Assembly: GCA_036504875.1 (NCBI GenBank)
Contig: DASXUK010000002.1
Coordinates: 1 to 64,000, forward strand
DNA length: 64,000 nucleotides
From: JACPFJ01 sp036504875
GTDB taxonomy: Bacteria > Desulfobacterota > Desulfuromonadia > Geobacterales > Pseudopelobacteraceae
Direction: 5' to 3'
The notes beneath the pieces are model-generated. The model had not been told where the DNA came from and made no database searches. It worked only from the letters and a program-made list of their open reading frames with translations. Positions 24,580 to 33,360 of the stretch are shown piece by piece (positions within the stretch are counted from its first letter, which is position 1; each line of letters opens with the position of its first letter). A program made the position numbers and the translations under genes.

Positions 24580-25888
24580 TGGTTCCTGACTCCCTCACAA
24601 TGATATAGTTACTCCCCGAGGACTCCTTCACGTGATCCTTGACTTCGGCGGCTGCCGTGGCAATCTCGGCGGCCGTAGCATACTTTCCGGTCTGACAGGT
24701 AAGTACGGCAATGGAAATGGATACAATCGGAAAAACTCGCGGCACACCATAGCGGTCGATACCCTGGATGGCTCCGGCGGCACGATCCTCTTCCGAATAA
24801 TAGGCCCTGATCATGCTATCGAAATCATGGATGATCAACTGGCAGGTTGATGCCGCCTGTTCGGCACTGATAATGGCCACAAAATCGTCACCACCGATGT
24901 GCCCTACAAAGGCATCCGGATCATTGAGCTGTTTAACAGCAGCATAGATAAGCTGTCCGGTTTCTTTGAGAAGTTCACTGGCCTTGATATAACCATAGCG
25001 ATCGTTGTAGGACTTGAAATTGTCGAGATCCATGTAACACATGGCAAAAGGAGTTTTCTCCCGCAAACGCCGGTTAAGGGCGCGCTCAATGGCGATATTG
25101 CCCGGCAGGCGGGTTAGCGGACTGGCATCAAGACTGATCTGTTCAAGCTCTTTGAGTCGGGAAGCCATGCGTGCAAAATCCTGTGCCAATGCGCCGATCT
25201 CATCACCCGGCGGTATTTGCGGGTTATGATCGAAATCTCCTTCGGCTATGCGATGAGTGGCTTTTTGAAGTTTTCCAACAGAGGTGGCAAAGGAATAGAT
25301 CAGCAAAAAGGCAACCACAAAAGTTGAAATTATACCTCCGAATGCCATGGCTATCGATCGGCCAACTATCTCTGTTTTCCTGAGATCCGATTGCTTAAGC
25401 TTGTTCTCAAGAGAGCGTTGCTGCTCTTGCCTGAGCTGTTCAAAAATCATCTCCAGCCGCGCAGAGGAACTTTTCAAGATCAGCGGGTCGATCTCGCGGC
25501 CGGCAAAAACTGCACTGGCCAGCCTCTGATAGTCATCATATTCAACCGTCAGCTTGCTCAACACGCTACCCTGGTAGATCAGCTGCAGCCGGGCCAGTTC
25601 CTTGCGGAACATGTCCGCATTCTGCTTGTAGAGCTCTTTGAATTCGGCCTGTTTGAGTATTTTGTACCTGCCGACATACCGTTCCTGCGCCTGCATCATC
25701 TCGCGCAGCGAAATAGTAGCCGTTGCCGCAGCCAGATCTTTCCGGGCAATTTCCTCTTGCATGCGGTGCATGATGCTCAAGCCATACACTGAGTAGACCA
25801 GGGCCGCCGACATGCACATGCCGCTGACAACATAGCTGATTATCATCTTTTGAATCAGTGTCAGACGGTTAATTTTAAACATTGCCAT
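24569..25888 (-). CDS. Membrane GGDEF protein with Ser at the guanine-selecting position (candidate Hypr cyclic-dinucleotide synthase)
   Basis: 439 residues. Membrane helices lie at about 14-36 and 178-200, enclosing a helical periplasmic sensor domain. A HAMP domain (about 200-252) and a GGDEF domain (about 255-430) follow. The active-site loop is GGDDF at 332-336. In the motif that reads NDxxGHxxGD in diguanylate cyclases, this protein has NDRYGYIKAS, so the Asp that selects guanine is Ser304. The same change defines Hypr GGDEF enzymes such as Geobacter GacA, which make 3',3'-cyclic AMP-GMP. No RxxD inhibitory site precedes the loop. Coupled to the lipoprotein gene downstream. Confidence 0.8.
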   Translation of the reverse strand: MAMFKINRLTLIQKMIISYVVSGMCMSAALVYSVYGLSIMHRMQEEIARKDLAAATATISLREMMQAQERYVGRYKILKQAEFKELYKQNADMFRKELARLQLIYQGSVLSKLTVEYDDYQRLASAVFAGREIDPLILKSSSARLEMIFEQLRQEQQRSLENKLKQSDLRKTEIVGRSIAMAFGGIISTFVVAFLLIYSFATSVGKLQKATHRIAEGDFDHNPQIPPGDEIGALAQDFARMASRLKELEQISLDASPLTRLPGNIAIERALNRRLREKTPFAMCYMDLDNFKSYNDRYGYIKASELLKETGQLIYAAVKQLNDPDAFVGHIGGDDFVAIISAEQAASTCQLIIHDFDSMIRAYYSEEDRAAGAIQGIDRYGVPRVFPIVSISIAVLTCQTGKYATAAEIATAAAEVKDHVKESSGSNYIIVRESGTSAA

Positions 25889-26028
25889 AGACAGCCTCTG
25901 GTCAGGTAAGACTCATTTAGCAGGTCTTCCAGAAAAATCAATACTATGGTAGTATACGGGCCTTCCAAATGCAAGGACAAGCAAGCCGGTCGCAGATACA
26001 TCAATTGTCAGAGGAGAACAGGAATATA

Positions 26029-26940
26029 ATGAAAAGTTCAGGGAAGACTATTCGCCCGCTTTTAGTCATTGCAATATTTGTCATATCCGCTTCCAAAGTA
26101 TGGGCCGGCACTGATTTGCCGGTTGCTCCTCAACAGGATTGTCAGCAGGACAGCGGAGTCTGTCGCGAGGCGCCTGTAGATCTAAAGGTTTTGCAGCAGC
26201 GGATAGCGGAGCTGGAGGCGAGGAAAGTGGTCACTGTTGAACGGCTGCACCAGAAAAAGATACTGCGTTTAAAGGAAATAACCTCCGATGTAAAGCTTCA
26301 ACGCCTGTCAACCAGTGACTTTGAACGGTTTGTCACCTGGATGAGCGCCAATCTTGCCGGCTACAACCGTTATATTCAGGCCGGTTCGTATGCGGCTTTG
26401 CTTGCCAAAATGCTGCCGATCCCTTACGCCGGACAGGCTTCAATCTTCACCAAGTTCATTTCCCAGTTTACAGTAGCCCTCAACGCAGCCTCGGTCTCGA
26501 TCAATAATTATCACAACAGCTCGCAAAAATTCATTGCCCTGACCGATGCCATTGACCCGCTCAAAGCAGATGAAAAAAAGATTCAGGAGGCGGCTGATTT
26601 TGCTGAACGGCAGTTGCTTAAGGATATGACCGATGCCCAGTCAAAACTGGCCATGATCTCTGACCTCTCCGCGGGCGCGCTCTCATTCCTGGAGAGTCTT
26701 AACCATTATGTAAGTGGCACGGATGAGTACTGGAACAAGATGAAAGGGGTCTTTAAAAAGGATATCGATCCCAAAGAGAAGAGTTATATCTCGGAGAGCA
26801 CCGGCAATCTCAGAACACAGGCCGAGCGCTTCAACAAAAAATTGCTCAGCTTTGAGGCTCTGGGCAAAAAAGAAACCGTCAGCGTAAAATCACTGACGGT
26901 TTATGATGAGCTGGCAGCCGAGGCAAACTTTGAAAAATAA
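26029..26940 (+). CDS. Exported helical protein, unknown
   Basis: 303 residues from the ATG at 26029 (AGAGGAGAACAGG upstream). Signal peptide to about residue 27 (ISASKVWAG). A Cys pair follows (QDCQQDSGVCREA) that could form a disulphide. The rest is predicted helical with coiled-coil stretches (LQQRIAELEARKVV) and a central, more hydrophobic part. No family recognised; probably periplasmic. The 3' end of this gene also encodes the minus-strand terminator of ppx. Confidence 0.6.
   Translation: MKSSGKTIRPLLVIAIFVISASKVWAGTDLPVAPQQDCQQDSGVCREAPVDLKVLQQRIAELEARKVVTVERLHQKKILRLKEITSDVKLQRLSTSDFERFVTWMSANLAGYNRYIQAGSYAALLAKMLPIPYAGQASIFTKFISQFTVALNAASVSINNYHNSSQKFIALTDAIDPLKADEKKIQEAADFAERQLLKDMTDAQSKLAMISDLSAGALSFLESLNHYVSGTDEYWNKMKGVFKKDIDPKEKSYISESTGNLRTQAERFNKKLLSFEALGKKETVSVKSLTVYDELAAEANFEK
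26865..26902 (-). terminator. Rho-independent terminator of ppx, lying inside the convergent gene
   Basis: The perfect ten-pair stem AAACCGTCAG/CTGACGGTTT (26873-26902) is followed on the minus strand by CTTTTTTG. It is within the last codons of the plus-strand gene that ends at 26940. Confidence 0.7.
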
Positions 26941-26971
26941 GTGCCAACCCAGATCCCTCTTTCTTATCTGA

Positions 26972-28501
26972 TCAGCAGGTCATCAGGACCAGATTTTTTT
27001 TAAAGGCCTTTTCAATAAGGTCTTTTTTGGCATTGGCACCAAATATTTCCACCGAGATATCGTCTGTTCCGAACACCTTCAGGCTGATGGTATCTTCACT
27101 CTGCTTCAATTCAACAATTTCCACCAGACCGCTGCGACGGCGGTCAAGACCATCAGCCAATCGTAAAATGCCCCCCAGCCTACTGACCGTTATTTGGTCG
27201 GCTTCGCTCAATCGCTGAAATTCAGCATGCTTCTTTTTAGGCAGTGCCTTACGATGATAACGTGCGATTTGAGCAATGATTTCACGTTCACGCGGTGTAA
27301 AACCAAACAGGTCGGCATGCCGGATGAGATGATAGGAATGCTTGTGGTGACTATCGTAGCTGATGAAATAACCGACATCGTGCAAAAGCGCAGCCGCTTC
27401 CAATAACCGGCGTTGGATCTTTTTCAGGCGGTATTCCTGGGCCAGACCATCGAAGATCGTCAAGGCCAGATTGGAGACATGCCGGCAATGCGCCTCGTCG
27501 AAATGAGAGGAGCCGGCAAAATCCAGTACGGATTCACGCCAGGTGCGCCGCGCGGCAGTTTCCGGCATCAGTCCCAGTCTCTTCCTGGCCCTGATGATCA
27601 GACCTTCACGGATACCCCGTTCATTAACCATCAGCATGTTGGCGCCGAAGAACTCCATAAATTCATTGACCACACCGAGACCTGCGACAATGATATCGGC
27701 CCGGTCCGGGTTCAGCCCAGGAACAGCCCGCCTGGCCTTGAGGTCCTTTCGCATCAGCATGGCCAGCATATGGACCACCTCAGACCGCAGCACTTGGTAA
27801 CCGTGTACCGAAGAGTAAGATTGACCACGCATCTGCATGACCATTCCCCCCAATGAGGTGATGGTCCCGCCGGAACCGATGAAGGTCTGGACAGCGATGC
27901 GTTCACTGGAAAAGGTCTTTTTGAGCACCGTTCTGACATGCTGCTGAAACTTCTTATAGTCAGCAGGCTTGACTGGGTCACTGTTAAAAAACCGCTCGGT
28001 CATCAGCACCGCACCCAGATCAACAGAATAGTACTCTTCAATATGACTACCAAGGGCAGTCACAACCTCGGCACTGCCACCGCCGATATCGAGCATGGCA
28101 TAGCGCTTGCCCTTCATCTCAAAATTATTCAGGGCTGAGATGGCAGCCAATTCCGCCTCTTCCTCGCCTGAGATGATCTTGATCTCATGTCCAAGCTTGC
28201 TCGAAAGAGTTTTAATCAGTTCCTGTCCATTGGAGGCCATCCTGACCGCACTGGTAGCAATAGCTTCAATCTCAGTCACCTGTAGCGAATCGAGCAACTT
28301 GCGCATCAAAACCATTGAATTTATAGCGCGTTCCACTGCTAACTCAGATATCGCTCGCGTTTTACCAATATTTTCTCCCAAGCGCACGGTTGCCTTTTCG
28401 TCGTCAAGCACAACGAACCGGCCCTGCTGATCAACCTCGACCACGATGCAGCGGATCGAGTTGGTCCCTATGTCAATAGCCGCTAAGCGCGTCTTTTTCA
28501 T
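26972..28501 (-). CDS. ppx: Ppx/GppA exopolyphosphatase family protein with HD domain
   Basis: 509 residues from the ATG at 28501 (GAGAGG upstream). It hydrolyses terminal phosphate of polyphosphate and/or pppGpp. ASKHA-type N-terminal ATPase fold: AAIDIGTNSIRCIVV, then LDIGGGSAEVV (phosphate loop) and FIGSGGTITSLGG. The C-terminal part is an HD domain (LLHDVGYFISYDSHHKHSY). It lies 11 bases after the CHAD gene; CHAD proteins bind polyphosphate, so the two are likely a functional pair. Polyphosphatase and pppGppase activity cannot be told apart here. Confidence 0.9.
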   Translation of the reverse strand: MKKTRLAAIDIGTNSIRCIVVEVDQQGRFVVLDDEKATVRLGENIGKTRAISELAVERAINSMVLMRKLLDSLQVTEIEAIATSAVRMASNGQELIKTLSSKLGHEIKIISGEEEAELAAISALNNFEMKGKRYAMLDIGGGSAEVVTALGSHIEEYYSVDLGAVLMTERFFNSDPVKPADYKKFQQHVRTVLKKTFSSERIAVQTFIGSGGTITSLGGMVMQMRGQSYSSVHGYQVLRSEVVHMLAMLMRKDLKARRAVPGLNPDRADIIVAGLGVVNEFMEFFGANMLMVNERGIREGLIIRARKRLGLMPETAARRTWRESVLDFAGSSHFDEAHCRHVSNLALTIFDGLAQEYRLKKIQRRLLEAAALLHDVGYFISYDSHHKHSYHLIRHADLFGFTPREREIIAQIARYHRKALPKKKHAEFQRLSEADQITVSRLGGILRLADGLDRRRSGLVEIVELKQSEDTISLKVFGTDDISVEIFGANAKKDLIEKAFKKNLVLMTC

Positions 28502-28512
28502 GCAGGCCTCTC

Positions 28513-29379
28513 TCAAAGGAAAAATTCATAGCGCAACGGTCTAAGTTCAGCCAGCTCAGCCAAGCGGGAAAGGTAAACATCCCGTTTGCCATCCACCACC
28601 TGCTGCAGGTTTCTGCGCTCTTCAACATGGATACCGCATTCACTAGCCAAATCCCAGAATACCTCCAGGTCATTAAGGTGTCCCAGCAAGGTTTGATAAT
28701 CTTTGAGAAGCTCAAGATTGCGGCTGTAATCCTGCTGGGAAATCTCGGCTACAATCTCCAAAAAGTATCGCCAGCGTTTGATGGCGATACGTAGTGCATG
28801 CCTTTGGATTACATCTTGTGCCGCACAAGGAGGAGGTAAAAATTTATGCACTTCGCCGTAAAGACGGATGCTTGCTTCAGACAGATATCCAGGCAGTGAG
28901 AGTACCTTTACCGGGTCGGAATAGCAAGTTTCCGGCTTAACATGACCAGCCCTGATTCTTTTCAGAAAACCTTCAATTACACTTTTATCCAGTCTGTTTA
29001 ACAGCCTCTGAACTTTGGCTGCTTCCTTGTCACGCCTGGAATGCAGGTCTTTTAGCAGGGCCAAAAAAAGTTTTTTATTGCCCTGCCTGGCAGCCTCTTT
29101 ATTCTGCTGCGAGAAGAACAGCAGCCCCTCATCGAGGTTCCTTAGGGAGCCTATCTGCCGGGTTAACTCACGGACTGCGTTTTTGGCATGGGCCGGATGA
29201 GAATCATTACAGAGCGGGCCAAAAAGATCCAGGGCGGTCCTAAGACGCCGAGTTGAGACGCGCAGATCATGAACCGCATCCACATCATCGTGTCGCAGGC
29301 AGGCATCTCTATCTGCAAGCAGGTTTTCCCAGCGTATCTGCAAAACAGGAATGGCAGTATGTATGATCAAATCGGCCAT
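28513..29379 (-). CDS. CHAD domain protein
   Basis: 288 residues from the ATG at 29379, which has GGTGA at a good distance; a GTG four codons earlier lacks a site. The CHAD domain is helical with conserved basic residues (VHDLRVSTRRLRTAL, and HALRIAIKRWRYFLEI) that bind polyphosphate. Predicted cytoplasmic. Adjacent to ppx on the same strand, which supports a role in polyphosphate metabolism or granules. No other gene of the pathway (ppk) is in the window. Confidence 0.88.
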   Translation of the reverse strand: MADLIIHTAIPVLQIRWENLLADRDACLRHDDVDAVHDLRVSTRRLRTALDLFGPLCNDSHPAHAKNAVRELTRQIGSLRNLDEGLLFFSQQNKEAARQGNKKLFLALLKDLHSRRDKEAAKVQRLLNRLDKSVIEGFLKRIRAGHVKPETCYSDPVKVLSLPGYLSEASIRLYGEVHKFLPPPCAAQDVIQRHALRIAIKRWRYFLEIVAEISQQDYSRNLELLKDYQTLLGHLNDLEVFWDLASECGIHVEERRNLQQVVDGKRDVYLSRLAELAELRPLRYEFFL

Positions 29380-29480
29380 TGAGCTTATCACCGGCGGTTA
29401 GTGCACAACTTAACTGCATTGTACTGAATGAAGTGCTAAAAGCAAGCTGATAGAATAAGCCTTGGCGCAGATGTTCTTAC

Positions 29481-29510
29481 AAAAAAACCCCGTCTAAAAA
29501 AGACGGGGTT
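29481..29510 (-). terminator. Rho-independent terminator of pnp
   Basis: The eight-pair stem ACCCCGTC/GACGGGGT is followed on the minus strand by TTTTTTG. Confidence 0.9.
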
Positions 29511-29559
29511 TATCAGTCAGTGGTGAAGCGTGTCTCTTCGCCACTATGTTAACCAACAA

Positions 29560-31680
29560 TTATTCTTCTGTTTTATAACCTTCCACCTTGCTGCCGTCAG
29601 GATTGAGGCCAAGCGCCTCTTTGCGGGAAAGCTTGATCTTGCCGTTTTTATCAACACCAATGCACTTGACCAGAACCTGGTCACCCTCATTGAGGATCTC
29701 GGTAACGGTCTTGACCCGCTTGGTATCCAGCTCGGAGATATGCACCAGTCCGTCGGTACCGGGCATGATTTCCACGAAAGCGCCAAAATCCATGATCTTT
29801 TTGACAATACCCATGTAAAGGCGCCCTTCTTCGGCATCTTCGGTCAAGTCGCGAATCATCTTGATAGCCAGGTCACAGGCTTCTTTGCTGGTACTGGCGA
29901 TGTTGATGCGTCCGGTATCATCGATATCACAGGTAACCCCGGTGGTCTCGGTGATGTTGCGGATATTTTTGCCGCCGGTACCGATGACGTCGCGGATTTT
30001 ATCTGTCTTGACATAGATAGTGGTGATGCGTGGTGCAAAGGGTGACATCTCGGCACGCGGGGTAGAGAGTGTCTCTGCCATTTTGCCCAGGATGAACATA
30101 CGGCCTTCACGAGCCTGCTTAAGCGCTGTCTGCATGATTTCTTTGGTAACACCGCCGATCTTGATGTCCATCTGCAGGGCAGTGATACCTTCGGCGCTGC
30201 CGGCTACCTTGAAGTCCATATCGCCCAGGTGGTCTTCGTCACCCAGGATGTCTGACAAAATAGCAACTTTTTCGCCTTCCTTGATCAGGCCCATGGCAAT
30301 ACCTGCCACCGGGGTGGAAATCGGTACGCCGGCATCCATCAGCGACATGCAGCCGCCGCATACCGATGCCATGGAAGAGGAACCATTACTCTCCAGGGTC
30401 TCGGATACGATGCGGATAGTGTAAGGGAAATCATCGTGCTTTGGCAAAATAGCGGCAATTGCCCTTTCAGCCAGCATGCCGTGACCGATTTCGCGGCGGC
30501 CAGGTCCGAGGCGGAAGCTGGTTTCACCCACCGAGAAGGGGGGGAAGTTGTAATGCAACAGAAAACGCTTACGGGACTCCCCATAAAGCGAGTCTATCCG
30601 CTGTTCATCACTGGATGTACCCAGGGTGGTGGATACCAGGGCCTGTGTTTCACCACGGGTAAACAGTGCTGAACCGTGAACGCGTGGCAGAAGACCAGCC
30701 TCAGTGGTTATGGGGCGGATAGTGGTGGTATTGCGACCATCAATGCGGATGCCGGTGTCAAGTACGTCGGCACGAACTCGATCATATTCGAAATCGCTTA
30801 AAAATGCTTTGATATGCTTGGCTTTGCCCTCATAGTCTTCCTGTAAAGCAGAAATGGTATCAGCTTTTATCTGATCAATCTGTTTGTAACGCTCTTGCTT
30901 GGACTTAATTTTAACCGCCTCGGACACGCGATCATAGGCCAACTCGCGGACCTTTGCCAGCAGGGCCTGGTCAACAACCGGCGGCAGTACCTCGCGTTTG
31001 GCAACCCCGGCCAATTCCTTAAGTTTTAATTGGGCATCCAGCACCGGCTGAACCGAGGCATGGCCGAAGAAGATTGCTTCCAGCATATCCTCTTCCGATA
31101 CGAATTTGGCCTCACCCTCGACCATGATGATGGCATCGCGGCTAGCAGCCACAACAATCTCCAGATCGCTCTGCTCCAGCTCTTCGGCAGTCGGGTTGCA
31201 GATGAACTTGCCATCCACCCGGCCGACCTTGACACCGGCAATCGGTCCGTGAAAGGGAATGTCGGATATTTCCAGAGCAGCAGATGCGCCCAGCATGGAC
31301 AGGATGGCAGGATCGTGATCCTTGTCGGCCGAGACAACCGTCGCAATAATTTGGGTATCATTTAGAAAGTTTTCCGGAAAGAGCGGCCGTATCGGGCGGT
31401 CAATCAAACGGCAGGTCAGGGTTTCGGGATCAGAGGGCCGCGCTTCGCGCTTAAAAAATCCACCCGGGATTTTACCGCCGGCATAGGCTTTCTCAGTATA
31501 GTTAACGGTCAGCGGGAAGAAATCCTGCCCTTCTTTGGCCTCTTTCTGAGCAACAGCAGTCACCAGTACCATTGTATCGCCGCTTTTTACAACCACGGCA
31601 CCATTGGCCTGTTTGGCCATCTTGCCGGTGGAGATAGTGACTTCCTTGCCACCAAACTCGACTTTTACAACTTGTTCCAT
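29560..31680 (-). CDS. pnp: Polyribonucleotide nucleotidyltransferase (PNPase)
   Basis: 706 residues, normal for PNPase. It degrades RNA 3'-5' by phosphorolysis and is a trimer in the degradosome. Two RNase PH domains (about 1-215 and 300-540) with an all-helical linker; the second has GRREIGHGMLAERA and GGVTKEIMQTAL. C-terminal KH (IGTGGKNIRNITETTG) and S1 (YMGIVKKIMDFGAFVEI) domains bind RNA. GAGGAG precedes the ATG. It follows rpsO, the usual order, with two hairpins between them. Confidence 0.97.
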   Translation of the reverse strand: MEQVVKVEFGGKEVTISTGKMAKQANGAVVVKSGDTMVLVTAVAQKEAKEGQDFFPLTVNYTEKAYAGGKIPGGFFKREARPSDPETLTCRLIDRPIRPLFPENFLNDTQIIATVVSADKDHDPAILSMLGASAALEISDIPFHGPIAGVKVGRVDGKFICNPTAEELEQSDLEIVVAASRDAIIMVEGEAKFVSEEDMLEAIFFGHASVQPVLDAQLKLKELAGVAKREVLPPVVDQALLAKVRELAYDRVSEAVKIKSKQERYKQIDQIKADTISALQEDYEGKAKHIKAFLSDFEYDRVRADVLDTGIRIDGRNTTTIRPITTEAGLLPRVHGSALFTRGETQALVSTTLGTSSDEQRIDSLYGESRKRFLLHYNFPPFSVGETSFRLGPGRREIGHGMLAERAIAAILPKHDDFPYTIRIVSETLESNGSSSMASVCGGCMSLMDAGVPISTPVAGIAMGLIKEGEKVAILSDILGDEDHLGDMDFKVAGSAEGITALQMDIKIGGVTKEIMQTALKQAREGRMFILGKMAETLSTPRAEMSPFAPRITTIYVKTDKIRDVIGTGGKNIRNITETTGVTCDIDDTGRINIASTSKEACDLAIKMIRDLTEDAEEGRLYMGIVKKIMDFGAFVEIMPGTDGLVHISELDTKRVKTVTEILNEGDQVLVKCIGVDKNGKIKLSRKEALGLNPDGSKVEGYKTEE

Positions 31681-31860
31681 ACATTTCTCCTCTAGTTGCG
31701 TTGGGGCCGTCGCTACAATTTCCCGAAAATGAATGCCGGCAATGCCACCGCTGCTTGTTCTTCAATGACTACCAGCCAGACTTTAGTAGGCTGCAAGCCC
31801 TCTCATCACAAACGGTTGCTTCATCTGAATTCGATTAAAGGGAAATTCTACCCACGCCCC

Positions 31861-31890
31861 CAACAAAAATAAAAAGGGCTAAAAAGCCCT
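31861..31890 (-). terminator. Hairpin 5' of pnp, possible terminator or processing site
   Basis: The six-pair stem AGGGCT/AGCCCT with a four-A loop is followed on the minus strand by TTTTATTTTTG. Second of two hairpins between rpsO and pnp. Confidence 0.65.
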
Positions 31891-31913
31891 CTTCCAAAAA
31901 CGAGCATACGAAA

Positions 31914-31956
31914 ATGAGAAAAGGCAATATACCCGCTAAAAAACAGGTATACTGCC
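31914..31956 (-). terminator. Terminator/RNase III-type hairpin after rpsO
   Basis: An eleven-pair stem with one mismatch (GGCAATATACC against GGTATACTGCC) is followed by TTTTCTC on the minus strand. In many bacteria the rpsO-pnp gap holds a processed hairpin of this kind. Confidence 0.75.
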
Positions 31957-31961
31957 CTCCA

Positions 31962-32228
31962 TTATCTGCGTATCCCGAGTCGCTCGATGACCTTTTTGTA
32001 GCGGTCCATTTCTTTGCCTTTCAGGTAGTCCAGAAGGCGCCGCCTCTGACCGACGAGCTTAAGAAGCCCTCTCCGGCTGTGGTGGTCTTTTTTGTGAATC
32101 TTGAAGTGCTCGGTTAAATAGGTAATCCTTTCAGTGAGGATTGCGATCTGCACCTCGGGAGAACCTGTGTCGCTGTCATGTTTTTTAAATGAATTGATGA
32201 TTTCCTGTTTCTTTTCAGTTGCCAGCAC
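31962..32228 (-). CDS. rpsO: 30S ribosomal protein S15
   Basis: 88 residues from the GTG at 32228, 8 bases after AGGAGG. An in-frame GTG three codons earlier overlaps the site and is rejected. It binds the central domain of 16S rRNA, and the protein can regulate its own mRNA. The family pattern is intact: DTGSPEVQIAILTERI, LTEHF, DHHSRRGLL and the C-terminal IERLGIRR. Confidence 0.96.
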   Translation of the reverse strand: MLATEKKQEIINSFKKHDSDTGSPEVQIAILTERITYLTEHFKIHKKDHHSRRGLLKLVGQRRRLLDYLKGKEMDRYKKVIERLGIRR

Positions 32229-32335
32229 TGCCAACACCTCCTTTTATTTACGCTTTTCCAGCATTATTCTATTTTAGACGCTTCAAAACAATCATAAATC
32301 AATACCATACCATTACAAGCATGTAAAGTACTAAC

Positions 32336-33241
32336 TTAGTTGAAAACTCGTTTTAACACTATTTGGGCCGAGCCACAGTTCGGCTGCAGCTGGGCAATCG
32401 CTATCAGTCCATATTCCCTTGAAAGCCTGACCAGTTCAGACTCTTGGCAAACATTGGGCAATAATGCTGATGTGTCGTCCCAGCCGGGCGAAATGCCATG
32501 GCTGACTTTAAGCAGACCGCTATCTGCCAGAGGAATATCCAGCAGATGGTTGAGTGCCTGATAAGGAGAAATGAACAGTTCATCTAGTGCGGACTTGTGA
32601 ACCGATTCCTCCAGCGTCTCCAGGGATACGGCCGCCTCTATTGCAAACGGGCCGCTGGCAGTTCGACGCAGTTCCTGCAACGCAGCGCCACAGCCAAGAG
32701 CACTACCAATATCATCCGCCAGCGAACGGATATAGGTCCCGCGTGAACAAACCACCCTGATTTCAACGAAAGGCAACCGGTAGGAGATCAGTTCTAGTTC
32801 ATAAATCTCAACCTGTCGCGGCTCCCGCTCAATTTCCTGTCCTTGCCGAGCCAACTTGTAAAGGGGTTGACCACCGAGCTTGATCGCTGAAAACATGGGG
32901 GGCACTTGACTGATGGGTCCTGTAAAACCAAGCAACAGAGATCTAAGCAGTTGTTCATCCACCAGGGAAGAATCTGTTTCAGAGAGCACTTTTCCAGTCA
33001 TATCAAGCGTGTCGGTTGTAACACCCAGACGCATGAGGGCCTGATAACATTTGCGCCCTTCATCCAGATAAGGGATGGCCTTAGTCCCCTCATTGACTGC
33101 TACAGGCAGAACCCCGGTAGCAAAAGGGTCCAAGGTACCGGTGTGCCCTACCTTTTTGGTGCCGAGAATCCTGCGCACCCGGCTGACGACGTCATGGGAG
33201 GTAATCCCCGCCGGTTTATCGATAATTATAAAACCGTTCAT
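32336..33241 (-). CDS. truB: tRNA pseudouridine-55 synthase
   Basis: 301 residues. It makes pseudouridine at position 55 of tRNAs. The catalytic Asp38 lies in GHTGTLDPFATGVLPV. KCYQALMRLGVTT, GPISQVPPMFSAIK and the RGTYIRSLADDIG motif follow. The C-terminal part is shorter than in E. coli but retains a domain typical of bacterial TruB. No Shine-Dalgarno sequence is obvious, so it may be translated with its upstream neighbour's message at low level. Confidence 0.95.
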   Translation of the reverse strand: MNGFIIIDKPAGITSHDVVSRVRRILGTKKVGHTGTLDPFATGVLPVAVNEGTKAIPYLDEGRKCYQALMRLGVTTDTLDMTGKVLSETDSSLVDEQLLRSLLLGFTGPISQVPPMFSAIKLGGQPLYKLARQGQEIEREPRQVEIYELELISYRLPFVEIRVVCSRGTYIRSLADDIGSALGCGAALQELRRTASGPFAIEAAVSLETLEESVHKSALDELFISPYQALNHLLDIPLADSGLLKVSHGISPGWDDTSALLPNVCQESELVRLSREYGLIAIAQLQPNCGSAQIVLKRVFN

Positions 33242-33360
33242 TTAGTGTTGGCTTAAGTCAGATAAAAGTAGTTTCAGGTCTGAAGAGAATGAAGCTGGCG
33301 GCGAGGCAAATCTGACGCGGCCTAAATTGGTGATATTGGAGCGACGACAGAGATCATGAT

